A stretch of DNA of 6,367 nt. Source: Alphaproteobacteria bacterium UBA6038 (GTDB lineage: Bacteria; Pseudomonadota; Alphaproteobacteria; Micropepsales; Micropepsaceae). The notes under the pieces were generated by a model. That model was not told the origin of the DNA and did not search any database. It saw only the letters and a list, made by a program, of their open reading frames with translations. The stretch spans positions 1 to 6,367 of the forward strand of contig DIZC01000133.1 of assembly GCA_002429315.1 (NCBI GenBank), in the 5' to 3' direction. The position numbers and the translations under genes were made by a program. Positions 1 through 5,787 of the stretch are shown piece by piece. Positions within the stretch are counted from its first letter, which is position 1; every line of letters begins with the position of its first letter.

Positions 1-13
1 GTATAAGAGACAG
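1..13 (+). other. Tn5 mosaic-end (tagmentation adapter) remnant, not genomic
   Basis: The first 13 bases, GTATAAGAGACAG, are identical to the 3' 13 bases of the 19-base Tn5 mosaic end AGATGTGTATAAGAGACAG used in Nextera-type libraries. The orientation is right for adapter followed by insert. Genomic sequence therefore starts at about position 14. The LLM reading frame crosses into these bases, so residues decoded from 1-13 must be ignored. A natural IS50 end is very unlikely because the match stops exactly at the contig edge. Confidence 0.93.
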
Positions 14-1218
14 GTTTGCGGCTGGGTGATCTGGCGGCCGAGCGCCACCACGGTGGGAATCTCGTCGTCGCTCAGCGCCTTCATCCACTGCTTGCGCGCG
101 AACGCTTTTTCGACGAACGGTGCCAGCGCTTCCATCTTGCGCTTCTGCCGCTCGGCCTCCTGTGCTTTGAACTCCGGCATCACCTCGCGGCCGAACAGCT
201 CCAGCGCCTCGCAGATGTGCTCGTGCTTGTTGCGGCCGCCCTGCTGGATGAAGGCAACCTGATCGACGCCGCTGTCCGCGAATTTGCGCAGATGCGTGCG
301 CATCTCGTCCGGCGTGCCGATGCCGCCCGCGCCGGCGTTCTGCGGCATGGCATCCTTCACCGCCTCGAAATTCTTCCAGATGTCGGTGCGGCCGGGCTTG
401 TGCTCGCCGAAGATATAGTGGTGGCCGAGCGCGTAGCCGAAGAACTTGAAGCCGTCCAGGCCGCGCCGGCGCGCTTCGTCGCCGTCATGGTGCACGGAAA
501 ATCCGGTCACCATGCAGATGTTGGGGTTCACCGCATGGCCGATCGGCACGCACTCCTCGCGGAAGATGCGGTAGTAATCGTCCACCCACTGCTTGGCCTC
601 CTGCGGATCGACGAAGGCAAAGGTGAGCGCGCCGATGCCGAGCCGCGCCGCCAGCTTGATGGTCTCGCGGTTGGAGCAGGCCACCCACACCGGCGGGTGC
701 GGCTTCTGCACCGGCTTCGGCATCACGTTGCGGCAGGGCATTTCGAAATACTCGCCCTTGAAACCGGGGTACGGATCCATCGCCAGCATGTTGAGGCACT
801 GCTCGGTGGTTTCGCGCCACATCTCGCGCTTCTTCTCCACCGGCACGCGATAGCCGCCGAGCTCCAGCGCGGCGGAGGATTCCCCGGTGCCGAATTCCAC
901 CCGCCCGTTGGAGACGAGGTCGAGCGTGGCGATGCGCTCCGCCACGCGCGCGGGATGGTTGTAGCCGGGCGGCATCAGCACGATGCCGTGGCCCAGGCGG
1001 ATGTTCTTCGTGCGCTGCGAGCAGGCGGCCAGGAACACTTCCGGCGCCGACGAATGCGAATATTCTTCGAGGAAATGGTGCTCGACTTCCCACGCGTGAT
1101 CGATGCCGAGGCGGTCGGCCAATTCCACCTGGTCGAGCGCTTCCTGGAAGAGCTTCAGCTCGGCGCCCTCTTCCCAGGGCCGCGGCAACTGGTGCTCGTA
1201 AAAGATTCCAAACTTCAT
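14..1218 (-). CDS. LLM-class flavin-dependent oxidoreductase (luciferase-like monooxygenase), 3' end missing
   Basis: This is a bacterial luciferase-like monooxygenase. Members use reduced flavin (FMNH2 or F420) and, in monooxygenases, O2 to oxidise a small organic substrate in the cytoplasm. The N-terminus MKFGIFYEHQLPRPW leads into the family's first beta-strand. Recognisable family blocks follow: AWEVEHHF (residues 42-49), IRLGHGIVLMPP (73-84), HPARVAERIATLDLVSNGR (88-106) and FGTGES (109-114). A later block, PPVWVACSN (175-183), matches the usual inner strand of the TIM barrel. Of the gene, 401 codons are visible with no stop before the window edge, so the protein is at least as long as typical members and the stop is missing. 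The ATG at 1218 is preceded by AAGGAG with 6 bases of spacing, and that ribosome site overlaps the SDR stop codon, indicating translational coupling. It is the last visible gene of the operon with the SDR and the 342-residue protein. Substrate and flavin type cannot be read from the sequence. Confidence 0.93.
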
Positions 1219-1228
1219 CGCGTGCTCC

Positions 1229-2122
1229 TTAGGGCGGCGTCACGGGGGCGCGCGGAACCACCGGCGCCCACTCCTTCACCGTTTTCAAGGCGGGACTGTT
1301 GGCGGCGGTATCGAAGGCGGACAAGATCGCCTGGAAGCGCATGGCCGCGAACTCGCGCATCTGCGGATGGGTGAAGATGTAGAGTTCGCCCGCCTTCACC
1401 GCTTCCAGCACGCGGTCGCCGACCACGTCGGGATCGATGCCGCTCAACACCATCTGCGCCGCTTCGCTCGGTCCCGCGCCGAGCGGATCGACTTCGCCCT
1501 GCCCGCCGTATTTGTCTTGCCGCGCGCGGCCGCTTTCGTGGATGCGGGTGCGCACAAAGCCGGGGCACAGCACCGACACGCCGATATTCAAGGGCGCCAG
1601 CTGCTGCGCCCAGCCTTCGCTCATCGCCACCACGGCGAATTTCGTGGCGCAGTAGGGCTCCATCCCGGCTGGCGAAATCATGCCGGCCATCGACGCGGTG
1701 TTGACGATATGCCCGCCCTCGCCATGGCCGCGGATCAGCGGCACGAACGTCTCCGTGCCGTACACCACGCCCTTCAGATTCACGTCGAGGATCCAGTCCC
1801 AGTCGCGGGGCTTCACGGTGCCGACCGGCCCGCCCACCGCCACGCCGGCGTTGTTGCAGACCACATGCACCTTGCCGAACGCGGCGATCGCTTCCAGTGC
1901 CGCTTCTCGCACGCTGCCGCGCTCACTCACGTCGCAGAACACCGGTGCAGCCTTGATCTGCTGCGCCGCCAGCTGCTCCACCGCGGCTTTCGCTGCGTTG
2001 AGCTCGATATCGGCCACGACAATGTTCATGCCGGCGCGGCCGAACGCGCGCGCCATGCCGAGCCCGATGCCGCTCGCCCCTCCGGTGATGAACGCCGTCT
2101 TGCCGCGGAAATCGGTAATCAC
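1229..2122 (-). CDS. Classical short-chain dehydrogenase/reductase (SDR), NAD(P)-dependent
   Basis: This 297-residue Rossmann-fold oxidoreductase interconverts an alcohol and a ketone on an unknown substrate with a nicotinamide cofactor. All classical SDR signatures are visible: the cofactor loop TGGASGIG (13-20), Asp38 at the end of beta-2 (suggesting NAD(H) preference), CDV (63-65), NNAG (90-93), Asn115, catalytic Ser144, and Tyr157-x3-Lys161 in YCATK. PGFVRT follows beta-6. A C-terminal tail after about residue 250 makes it somewhat longer than the usual 250 residues. The start is GTG at 2122, which overlaps the upstream gene's TGA as GTGA, so translation is probably coupled. AAGGA lies about 6-7 bases upstream. 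The TAA stop is 10 bases before the LLM start. An SDR beside a flavin monooxygenase fits successive oxidation steps in a catabolic or modification pathway, but that is inference. Confidence 0.95.
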   Translation of the reverse strand: MITDFRGKTAFITGGASGIGLGMARAFGRAGMNIVVADIELNAAKAAVEQLAAQQIKAAPVFCDVSERGSVREAALEAIAAFGKVHVVCNNAGVAVGGPVGTVKPRDWDWILDVNLKGVVYGTETFVPLIRGHGEGGHIVNTASMAGMISPAGMEPYCATKFAVVAMSEGWAQQLAPLNIGVSVLCPGFVRTRIHESGRARQDKYGGQGEVDPLGAGPSEAAQMVLSGIDPDVVGDRVLEAVKAGELYIFTHPQMREFAAMRFQAILSAFDTAANSPALKTVKEWAPVVPRAPVTPP

Positions 2123-3147
2123 GCCGCTTCCTTCATCTCAAGCGCGTCGAAGGCGCGGATCAGCGCCGCCGCATTCGGTTTGGTCCCGAGCAGTGCGTGC
2201 AGGTTCTTGCGCGACTGCTCGCGCTGAAAATCGTGATTGGTGACGGAGTGCCACTGCACCATGCCGCGCCAGATCGGATCGATGAACTCCGCGCCCTTCA
2301 CCATCCCGCCATCCACCGTTTTGAACGTGAAGCTGCGCAGTTCGGAAATCACCACCGCCAGGTAACCGACATGCGGCGCCTCGTCCTGGCGAATGCGGTC
2401 CACCAGGTCGGCCGCGTGCAGCGCCACCGCGCGGCGGTCGCGGAAGTTGGCAGGATCGCGCATCACATCCGTGCAGAAGGTGAAGAAGTGCTCGGCCCGG
2501 ATCTCGATCATCAGCACGTTCATCAAGAGCAGAATCCAGTTCTCGTAGTCGGCTGGAATTTGCGGCATCAGCCGGCCCATTTCGGGGCGCGCCAGACTCT
2601 CCGGCACCTCGGCATGCGGGTACGCGTGCTTGCCGAACAGCATGTCGCGCACCGCAAACCACATCTTGTCATGGCCGCCTTCGGCGCGGGACGGATCGCC
2701 GCCTTCGTCCAGGCCATGCGCAATCAGCAGGCCCTTGTTCAGATGGCCGGTCGCGGTTTGGGAAATGTCGTCGACGATGATGTCCTGAAACTCCGGCGCG
2801 GGATTTTCGGCCAGCCGGCGCCCGCGCGCCTCGATCACGCCGGTGACGCTCAGCGAATTCCACAGCGACTGGCCCAGCCCCAGCTCCAGCAGCAGATTCT
2901 GTTGCGCGCGGTTGGGGTAAGAGTCGCGTTTCAGCAAGGCTTGCGAGGAATCGACGACGTGGTGCCCGCGCGCCTTCAGCGCCTCCCCCCACGCGTGGAT
3001 CGCCGGCCAGCGATTGAGCGTGCGCGGCGAGATGTAAGCGCCGCCCTCGTCGAAGCCGCCATGCAGGCGGTATTCCGCCTCGACATGCGGCTTGGCGTAA
3101 GCGTGGTTCGCGAGAATTTCTTCGCGGGAATAGACGAGCCCGGGCAT
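2119..3147 (-). CDS. Uncharacterised 342-residue protein with ferritin-like/diiron-like residue pattern; first gene of the SDR-LLM operon
   Basis: I do not recognise a named family. The frame is open back to 3492, but the ATG at 3147 is chosen for two reasons: GGAGGA sits 8 bases upstream with a promoter just behind it, and the longer version would overlap the neighbouring DUF5131 gene by 140 bases and have a low-complexity N-terminus. The product is soluble, with no signal peptide and no convincing membrane helix. Predicted helical stretches in the second half carry acidic and His residues: MIEIRAEHFF (213-222, Glu215/Glu219/His220), then DEAPHVGYL (255-263, an E256-x-x-H259 motif) and Glu269. 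One ExxH plus Glu-rich helices recalls ferritin-like diiron oxygenases, but a full paired ExxH set is not evident. Other notable segments are QDIIVDDISQTATGH (121-135) and GHDKMWF (158-164). Ending in a 4-base overlap with the SDR, it probably acts in the same pathway, perhaps as a metal-dependent oxygenase. The function is inference only. Confidence 0.85.
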   Translation of the reverse strand: MPGLVYSREEILANHAYAKPHVEAEYRLHGGFDEGGAYISPRTLNRWPAIHAWGEALKARGHHVVDSSQALLKRDSYPNRAQQNLLLELGLGQSLWNSLSVTGVIEARGRRLAENPAPEFQDIIVDDISQTATGHLNKGLLIAHGLDEGGDPSRAEGGHDKMWFAVRDMLFGKHAYPHAEVPESLARPEMGRLMPQIPADYENWILLLMNVLMIEIRAEHFFTFCTDVMRDPANFRDRRAVALHAADLVDRIRQDEAPHVGYLAVVISELRSFTFKTVDGGMVKGAEFIDPIWRGMVQWHSVTNHDFQREQSRKNLHALLGTKPNAAALIRAFDALEMKEAA

Positions 3148-3155
3148 GCTCCCGC

Positions 3156-3161
3156 TCCTCC
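3156..3161 (-). promoter_or_regulatory. Ribosome binding site deciding the ATG at 3147
   Basis: On the minus strand GGAGGA lies 8 bases before the ATG at 3147, near-perfect in sequence and spacing. It is the main reason for placing the start of the 342-residue protein here rather than at in-frame codons further upstream, which would extend it into the DUF5131 gene. Confidence 0.75.
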
Positions 3162-3171
3162 AAAAGGCGAA

Positions 3172-3186
3172 CTGATAATTTGTCAG
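3172..3186. promoter_or_regulatory. Candidate operator: 15-bp near-palindrome over the -10 element (TetR-type)
   Basis: CTGATAATTTGTCAG has 7-base arms around a central T, with 6 of 7 positions symmetric. It covers the -10 hexamer completely, so a bound dimer would block RNA polymerase. Size and symmetry fit TetR-family repressor sites, which often control small catabolic operons. No regulator gene lies in the window, so the family assignment is inference. It would control the three-gene oxidation operon. Confidence 0.5.
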
Positions 3187-3203
3187 CCCCATCCGCGTGT
3201 CAA
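3175..3203 (-). promoter_or_regulatory. Sigma70-type promoter of the oxidation operon
   Basis: On the minus strand a perfect -35 TTGACA (3203-3198) is followed after exactly 17 bases by AATTAT (3180-3175), a 4-of-6 match to TATAAT. Transcription would start near 3168, giving a leader of about 20 bases that carries the GGAGGA ribosome site. The position directly before the first operon gene and after a candidate terminator supports it. Confidence 0.7.
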
Positions 3204-3226
3204 GCGCCGAGGGTGCATCGTCGAGG

Positions 3227-3260
3227 AAAAACGAGAGCAACGGCATCCTAACGCCATTGC
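3227..3260 (-). terminator. Candidate Rho-independent terminator of the tcmP-DUF5131 cassette
   Basis: Read on the minus strand, GCAATGGC and GCCGTTGC form an 8-base-pair stem (3260-3253 with 3244-3237, one U-G wobble) with an 8-base loop. This is followed by TCTCG and a run of five T (3231-3227). It lies about 90 bases after the DUF5131 stop and about 25 bases before the next promoter. The T run is short and offset by 5 bases, so strength is uncertain. The rest of the 205-base gap (3148-3352) shows no gene. Confidence 0.42.
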
Positions 3261-3352
3261 CGGCCCCCCGGAATACGCCTTCAGCATCGCGCTTTTGAAG
3301 GGCCTTGGACAATAGGAAGGCGGCCGAGGATCCGGCAACAACGCCGTCCGCT

Positions 3353-4114
3353 TCAATCGAGTGCGCGCAATTCGGGGTAGTTGTCCCACGTGCGGCCGAG
3401 ATATTTGCGGCCTGCAGCCTTCTTGTTGGTGCCGCCCCATTGCTTGAAGAAGAAGGCGACGCGTTGCTCTTCGCATTGGGTCCGAATCTCATCGACCCAG
3501 GCTCTCCTCATCTGCCGCGCGCGCGGACCCGATTCGCCGCCCACGATCGCCCAGTGGATGCCGGCCATGTCGACGCGGCTAACGGGACCGAGCAGGGGTT
3601 CGTAGGAGATGAATCGAACCTGCGCCGGAACGTGGCGGAGCTCATCGATCCGACCGATGTACTTCCGGGATTCGACGGACGTTCCGAGCCACACATTCGG
3701 CAAGGCGGTGAGCCGGTTTGCCCAGATGATCCGACGCATGTTCTCGGGCCGCTTCGTGAGAATCTGGAAGATGTGTTGCGGTGTACGCGCCATGACATCC
3801 CAGATTCGTGCGATAAAGTCGCTGGGGATGCCCTCCTGGAACAGATCGGACATCGAGTTGACAAAAATTTTGCGCGGCGCACGCCAGCGCAACGGGATCG
3901 CCAGCGCTTGCTCGTTCAGGTGCAACGTGCCAGTCCACACCGGTTTGCCGTTCACCTTGCGCGTGACGCCTTCATAGGCGGGATGGCCCATCGCCTGCAG
4001 CCGCGCCGCCATGCGCATCGCGTAGCAATGCGTGCAGCCGGGCGAAACGATTTCGCACCCGGAGACCGGATTCCAGGTTGCATCCGTCCACTCGATGTCA
4101 CTTAGCCCGGCCAC
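3353..4114 (-). CDS. DUF5131 family protein (phage Gp37/Gp68-like), three-Cys-motif partner of TcmP
   Basis: This 253-residue protein belongs to the phage Gp37/Gp68 (DUF5131) family, a soluble family of unknown activity. The diagnostic opening IEWTDATWNP (7-16) is followed by the cysteine cluster C20-x6-C27-x2-C30 in the block SPGCTHCYA. This suggests a metal or iron-sulphur centre and has been compared with radical-SAM-like proteins. Further family blocks are FVNSMSDLFQE (84-94), FQILTKRPEN (116-125), VWLGTSVES (141-149), SYEPLLGP (170-177), WAIVGGESGPRAR (188-200) and FFFKQWGG (221-228). The length is normal and the gene looks intact. The start is GTG at 4114, 3 bases after the tcmP stop, so the two are almost certainly co-translated. 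The reaction is not established. Likely roles such as nucleic-acid or nucleotide modification in phage or island biology are inference. Confidence 0.93.
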   Translation of the reverse strand: MAGLSDIEWTDATWNPVSGCEIVSPGCTHCYAMRMAARLQAMGHPAYEGVTRKVNGKPVWTGTLHLNEQALAIPLRWRAPRKIFVNSMSDLFQEGIPSDFIARIWDVMARTPQHIFQILTKRPENMRRIIWANRLTALPNVWLGTSVESRKYIGRIDELRHVPAQVRFISYEPLLGPVSRVDMAGIHWAIVGGESGPRARQMRRAWVDEIRTQCEEQRVAFFFKQWGGTNKKAAGRKYLGRTWDNYPELRALD

Positions 4115-4117
4115 GAA

Positions 4118-4957
4118 TCACAATCCTAGCTGCCGCTGCCCTGAGATGTGTCTGATCTTATCCCACAAATCGTTTGCAAATTCACTCCGGCTTAAGAAGA
4201 CAAGCCAATAGAGTCGTTGCTTATTGCTGCCGGTGACCAATTCAACGCCGCGATGCGTGAAGCCAAGCTCTTGCGTTTTGCTGCGCCAGTATGAGACGTA
4301 CGCCGCTCGAAGCGCCTTTCCAGATTGCTTCAGATCAACGGCTGATCGCCAATCGGGCGCGACTTCATCGAGAGGCGAATGTGGCGCCGCCGAATACCGG
4401 TCTAGATTTCGCTGCAAATCTGCGACGCTCAAGTGCAATAGAATGTCGATGCGGGGGAGCGTCGAAAGCGTCTTAATCGTTGCGAGCGTCAGCCCTTCCA
4501 AGTTGCACGGATCGAGGAAGGCAAAATGAAGCCCGTCCGGATTGAGCTTCGCAACGACGTGCTGAGCAGCGGCCTCTGCCGAGGCTGCGTATCCCGTGAC
4601 CGTTCCTCCTACAGCCTTGACGCGTCGGACCGCAGCATCGCAGAGCCGCTCGTCGGCATCAGCAAGGTACACTTTGCTGAATGGAACGCCGCTCGCGAGT
4701 GCCGCCTTTGTTGCAACGATCGGGCTACCGTCGATCACGCGATTTGAGTCGCGAATGCGTGCGCGTCCCGGTCCGGCGAATAGGTCAATGTAGGCTGCGC
4801 CCCCGACGTACTTCCGCAAGCTGGTGTGGACCGTGAACTTCCGACGCGCCGCGCGAGTGATATCGACATACTTCTGGAGTCGTTCGTGCTTTTCTAACGC
4901 CCACTCGCCGACCACGGAGCGGGGCAGACCGTCGTCATCGATCTCATACTTGGGCAT
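4118..4957 (-). CDS. tcmP: Three-Cys-motif partner protein TcmP (methyltransferase-like fold)
   Basis: This 279-residue protein is recognised as TcmP, the family that recurs immediately next to DUF5131 proteins, as it does here. The N-terminus has the typical WALEKHERLQKYVDI (19-33). A Rossmann/methyltransferase-like core follows: AYIDLFAGPG (55-64) resembles SAM-binding motif I, YLADADE (97-103) motif II, and FAFLDPCNLEGL (145-156) occupies the place of the catalytic DPPY-type motif, here DPCN. The C-terminal LYWLVFLSRSEFANDLWDKI (249-268) is also a family block. No methyltransferase activity should be assumed. The ATG at 4957 has only a GGGA very close upstream, so initiation may be weak or nearly leaderless. 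Composition differs from the neighbours: bases 4141-4200 are 25/60 G+C by hand count against 37/60 at 241-300, and codons such as TTA (Leu255) and AGA (Arg269) occur. This supports horizontal acquisition. It is divergent from the plus-strand gene at 5008. Confidence 0.92.
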   Translation of the reverse strand: MPKYEIDDDGLPRSVVGEWALEKHERLQKYVDITRAARRKFTVHTSLRKYVGGAAYIDLFAGPGRARIRDSNRVIDGSPIVATKAALASGVPFSKVYLADADERLCDAAVRRVKAVGGTVTGYAASAEAAAQHVVAKLNPDGLHFAFLDPCNLEGLTLATIKTLSTLPRIDILLHLSVADLQRNLDRYSAAPHSPLDEVAPDWRSAVDLKQSGKALRAAYVSYWRSKTQELGFTHRGVELVTGSNKQRLYWLVFLSRSEFANDLWDKIRHISGQRQLGL

Positions 4958-4972
4958 GTCCCAGTATCCGGC

Positions 4973-5001
4973 TTGACTATGTACCCTTTATGTTCTATTC
5001 T
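4973..5001 (+). promoter_or_regulatory. Sigma70-type promoter giving a probable leaderless transcript
   Basis: TTGACT (4973-4978) is followed by a 17-base spacer and TATTCT (4996-5001), matching consensus at 5/6 and 4/6. The expected transcription start, 7 bases downstream, falls on the A of the ATG at 5008. No Shine-Dalgarno sequence precedes either the ATG at 4990 or the one at 5008. This favours a leaderless mRNA starting at 5008 and argues against the ATG at 4990, which lies inside the promoter spacer. Confidence 0.62.
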
Positions 5002-5005
5002 GTTC
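4992..5005. promoter_or_regulatory. GTTC-N6-GTTC direct repeat over the -10 element (SOS-box-like, spacing off by one)
   Basis: GTTCTATTCTGTTC is a direct repeat of GTTC with 6 intervening bases. The alphaproteobacterial LexA box is GTTC-N7-GTTC, so half-sites match but spacing is one base short. It overlaps the -10 of the plus-strand gene and lies in the only control region available to tcmP, so a bound protein could affect both. LexA binding is doubtful because of the spacing. Confidence 0.3.
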
Positions 5006-5007
5006 AA

Positions 5008-5787
5008 ATGGAAAAGGAAAGGCTTGTGCGCGCGCTGGAGGAGGCGCTGCGGGCGCAATCGGCGCTGGTGGAGGCGTGCGCCCGGCGGGCGGTCGCCTCC
5101 CGCGATCCACGGCTGTGCTCGGCGTGGATCGGGGCGGTCGTGCGTCTCATGGACGCCTCGGCGGCGACAGGCTCGGCGATCGCCGATATTCGGTGGGCAC
5201 CCGCGGGCGCCACCCTCTTCCAGCTTCCCGTCCGCTTGCGCCTGCCGGGGCTGCCGCCTCTGCCGGAGGGGGAGGGGGGATCCCCTCCCCCCGATTTCCG
5301 CAAAACAACCTCAGGCGGGTTCGCCAATGAATTCAGCGGCTTAAAGCATTCCCTGCCGAACGAGACGTGCGCCCTCCTATCCTCCCCCGCTTGCGGGGGA
5401 GGTGCCGAATGCGAACGAAGCGAGCATAAGGCGGAAGGGGGAGAAGCGCGGGTCCCCCCTCCGTCGCGCTACGCGCGACACCTCCCCCGTGAACGGGGGA
5501 GGATAGTTCGGCTCAAGTCCAAAGGCGGGGCGCCGAGGGGCAACCGGAATGCGCAGAAGTCCGGCTGCCACAGTGCCGCGTTCCGGCAATTCCGGCGCGA
5601 ACTTGCGCTCTATGTGCGGACGCTGAAGGCCGAACTCGCGCTCATTTCGCGCGCTGATGCCGCGCCAACGCGTGCGCATTTTCTACGCGGTCGTTACGCC
5701 GGAGCGCTGCTACGTCCGCGTGCGCCGCAGCTCAGCGCGCGCGGTGGAGTTTGCCGCCGGTCATCGGCTGGCGGACGCCGGTGGTAG
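5008..5787 (+). CDS. Small alphaproteobacterial-type gene with GAPRGNRNA motif, frame runs through palindromic repeats
   Basis: This is an uncharacterised gene of at most 259 residues from the ATG at 5008. Residues 1-62 look like a real helical domain, starting MEKERLVRALEEALRAQSAL and containing SAWIGAVVRLMDASAATGSA (about 35-54). From about residue 85 the frame runs through GC-rich palindromic repeats, encoding Pro/Gly-rich low-complexity protein with little resemblance to a fold. It then resumes plausible coding at about residue 172 with KGGAPRGNRNAQKSG and a basic helix RQFRRELALYVRTLKAELAL. The GAP-x-GN-x-NA-x-K motif recurs in small alphaproteobacterial proteins and in some phage terminase small subunits. 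In such proteins an H often follows the K, where this one has S. The last 40 or so residues, with the final 56 bases overlapping anmK, are probably not original coding. It may be a functional gene carrying in-frame repeats or a decayed one. The start follows the promoter rather than a ribosome site. Confidence 0.5.
   Translation: MEKERLVRALEEALRAQSALVEACARRAVASRDPRLCSAWIGAVVRLMDASAATGSAIADIRWAPAGATLFQLPVRLRLPGLPPLPEGEGGSPPPDFRKTTSGGFANEFSGLKHSLPNETCALLSSPACGGGAECERSEHKAEGGEARVPPPSRYARHLPRERGRIVRLKSKGGAPRGNRNAQKSGCHSAAFRQFRRELALYVRTLKAELALISRADAAPTRAHFLRGRYAGALLRPRAPQLSARGGVCRRSSAGGRRW
5268..5291. repeat. GC-rich palindrome, 10-bp arms
   Basis: GGGGGAGGGG (5268-5277) and CCCCTCCCCC (5282-5291) are perfect inverted arms around GGAT. 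Composition matches the larger palindromic element about 90 bases downstream, suggesting a degenerate or partial member of the same repeat family. No T run follows, so it is not a standard terminator. Confidence 0.8.
5378..5505. repeat. Composite palindromic (REP-like) element, 128 bp, flanked by inverted 27-bp copies
   Basis: Two 27-base units, 5378-5404 and 5479-5505, are near-identical inverted copies, differing only in the centre. Each is itself a hairpin: arms CCTCCCCCGC/GCGGGGGAGG around TT (5381-5402), and CCTCCCCCGT/ACGGGGGAGG around GA (5481-5502). Between them lie two more inverted repeats. One has 11-base arms at 5432-5442 and 5453-5463 with one mismatch. The other is perfect with 7-base arms, GTCGCGC (5463-5469) and GCGCGAC (5473-5479), around TAC. 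Such elements are dispersed in alphaproteobacterial genomes, usually between genes. The copy number here cannot be judged from one window. The bases between 5505 and 5731 hold only the C-terminal part of the plus-strand gene. Confidence 0.82.

Noticed and set aside
16..1374. Long plus-strand open frame (452 codons) opposite the LLM gene
   Set aside because: Antisense shadow in GC-rich DNA. It is rich in Arg, His and Leu with no recognisable domain, starts inside the adapter-proximal end, and is opposite a clear luciferase-like monooxygenase.
2197..3315. Plus-strand open frame of 372 codons opposite the 342-residue protein
   Set aside because: Antisense shadow with no domain and no ribosome site. 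The minus strand carries coupled genes.
3148..3492. N-terminal extension of the 342-residue protein back to 3492
   Set aside because: It would overlap the end of the DUF5131 gene, cross a promoter and a candidate terminator, and encode low-complexity sequence. The ATG at 3147 has an excellent ribosome site.
3305..4105. Plus-strand open frame opposite DUF5131
   Set aside because: Antisense to a gene with unmistakable family motifs.
4992..5005. Canonical alphaproteobacterial LexA box
   Set aside because: The half-sites match but spacing is 6, not 7, so it is kept only as an SOS-box-like repeat.
4990..5007. Earlier ATG at 4990 for the plus-strand gene
   Set aside because: It lies inside the promoter spacer upstream of the predicted transcription start and has no ribosome site.
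5268..5291. Intrinsic terminator
   Set aside because: The stem is strong, but no T run follows on either strand, and it sits inside the open plus-strand frame.
5378..5505. CRISPR array or integrated attachment sites
   Set aside because: The repeats are inverted hairpins with no regular direct repeat-spacer unit, and there is no cas gene in the window.
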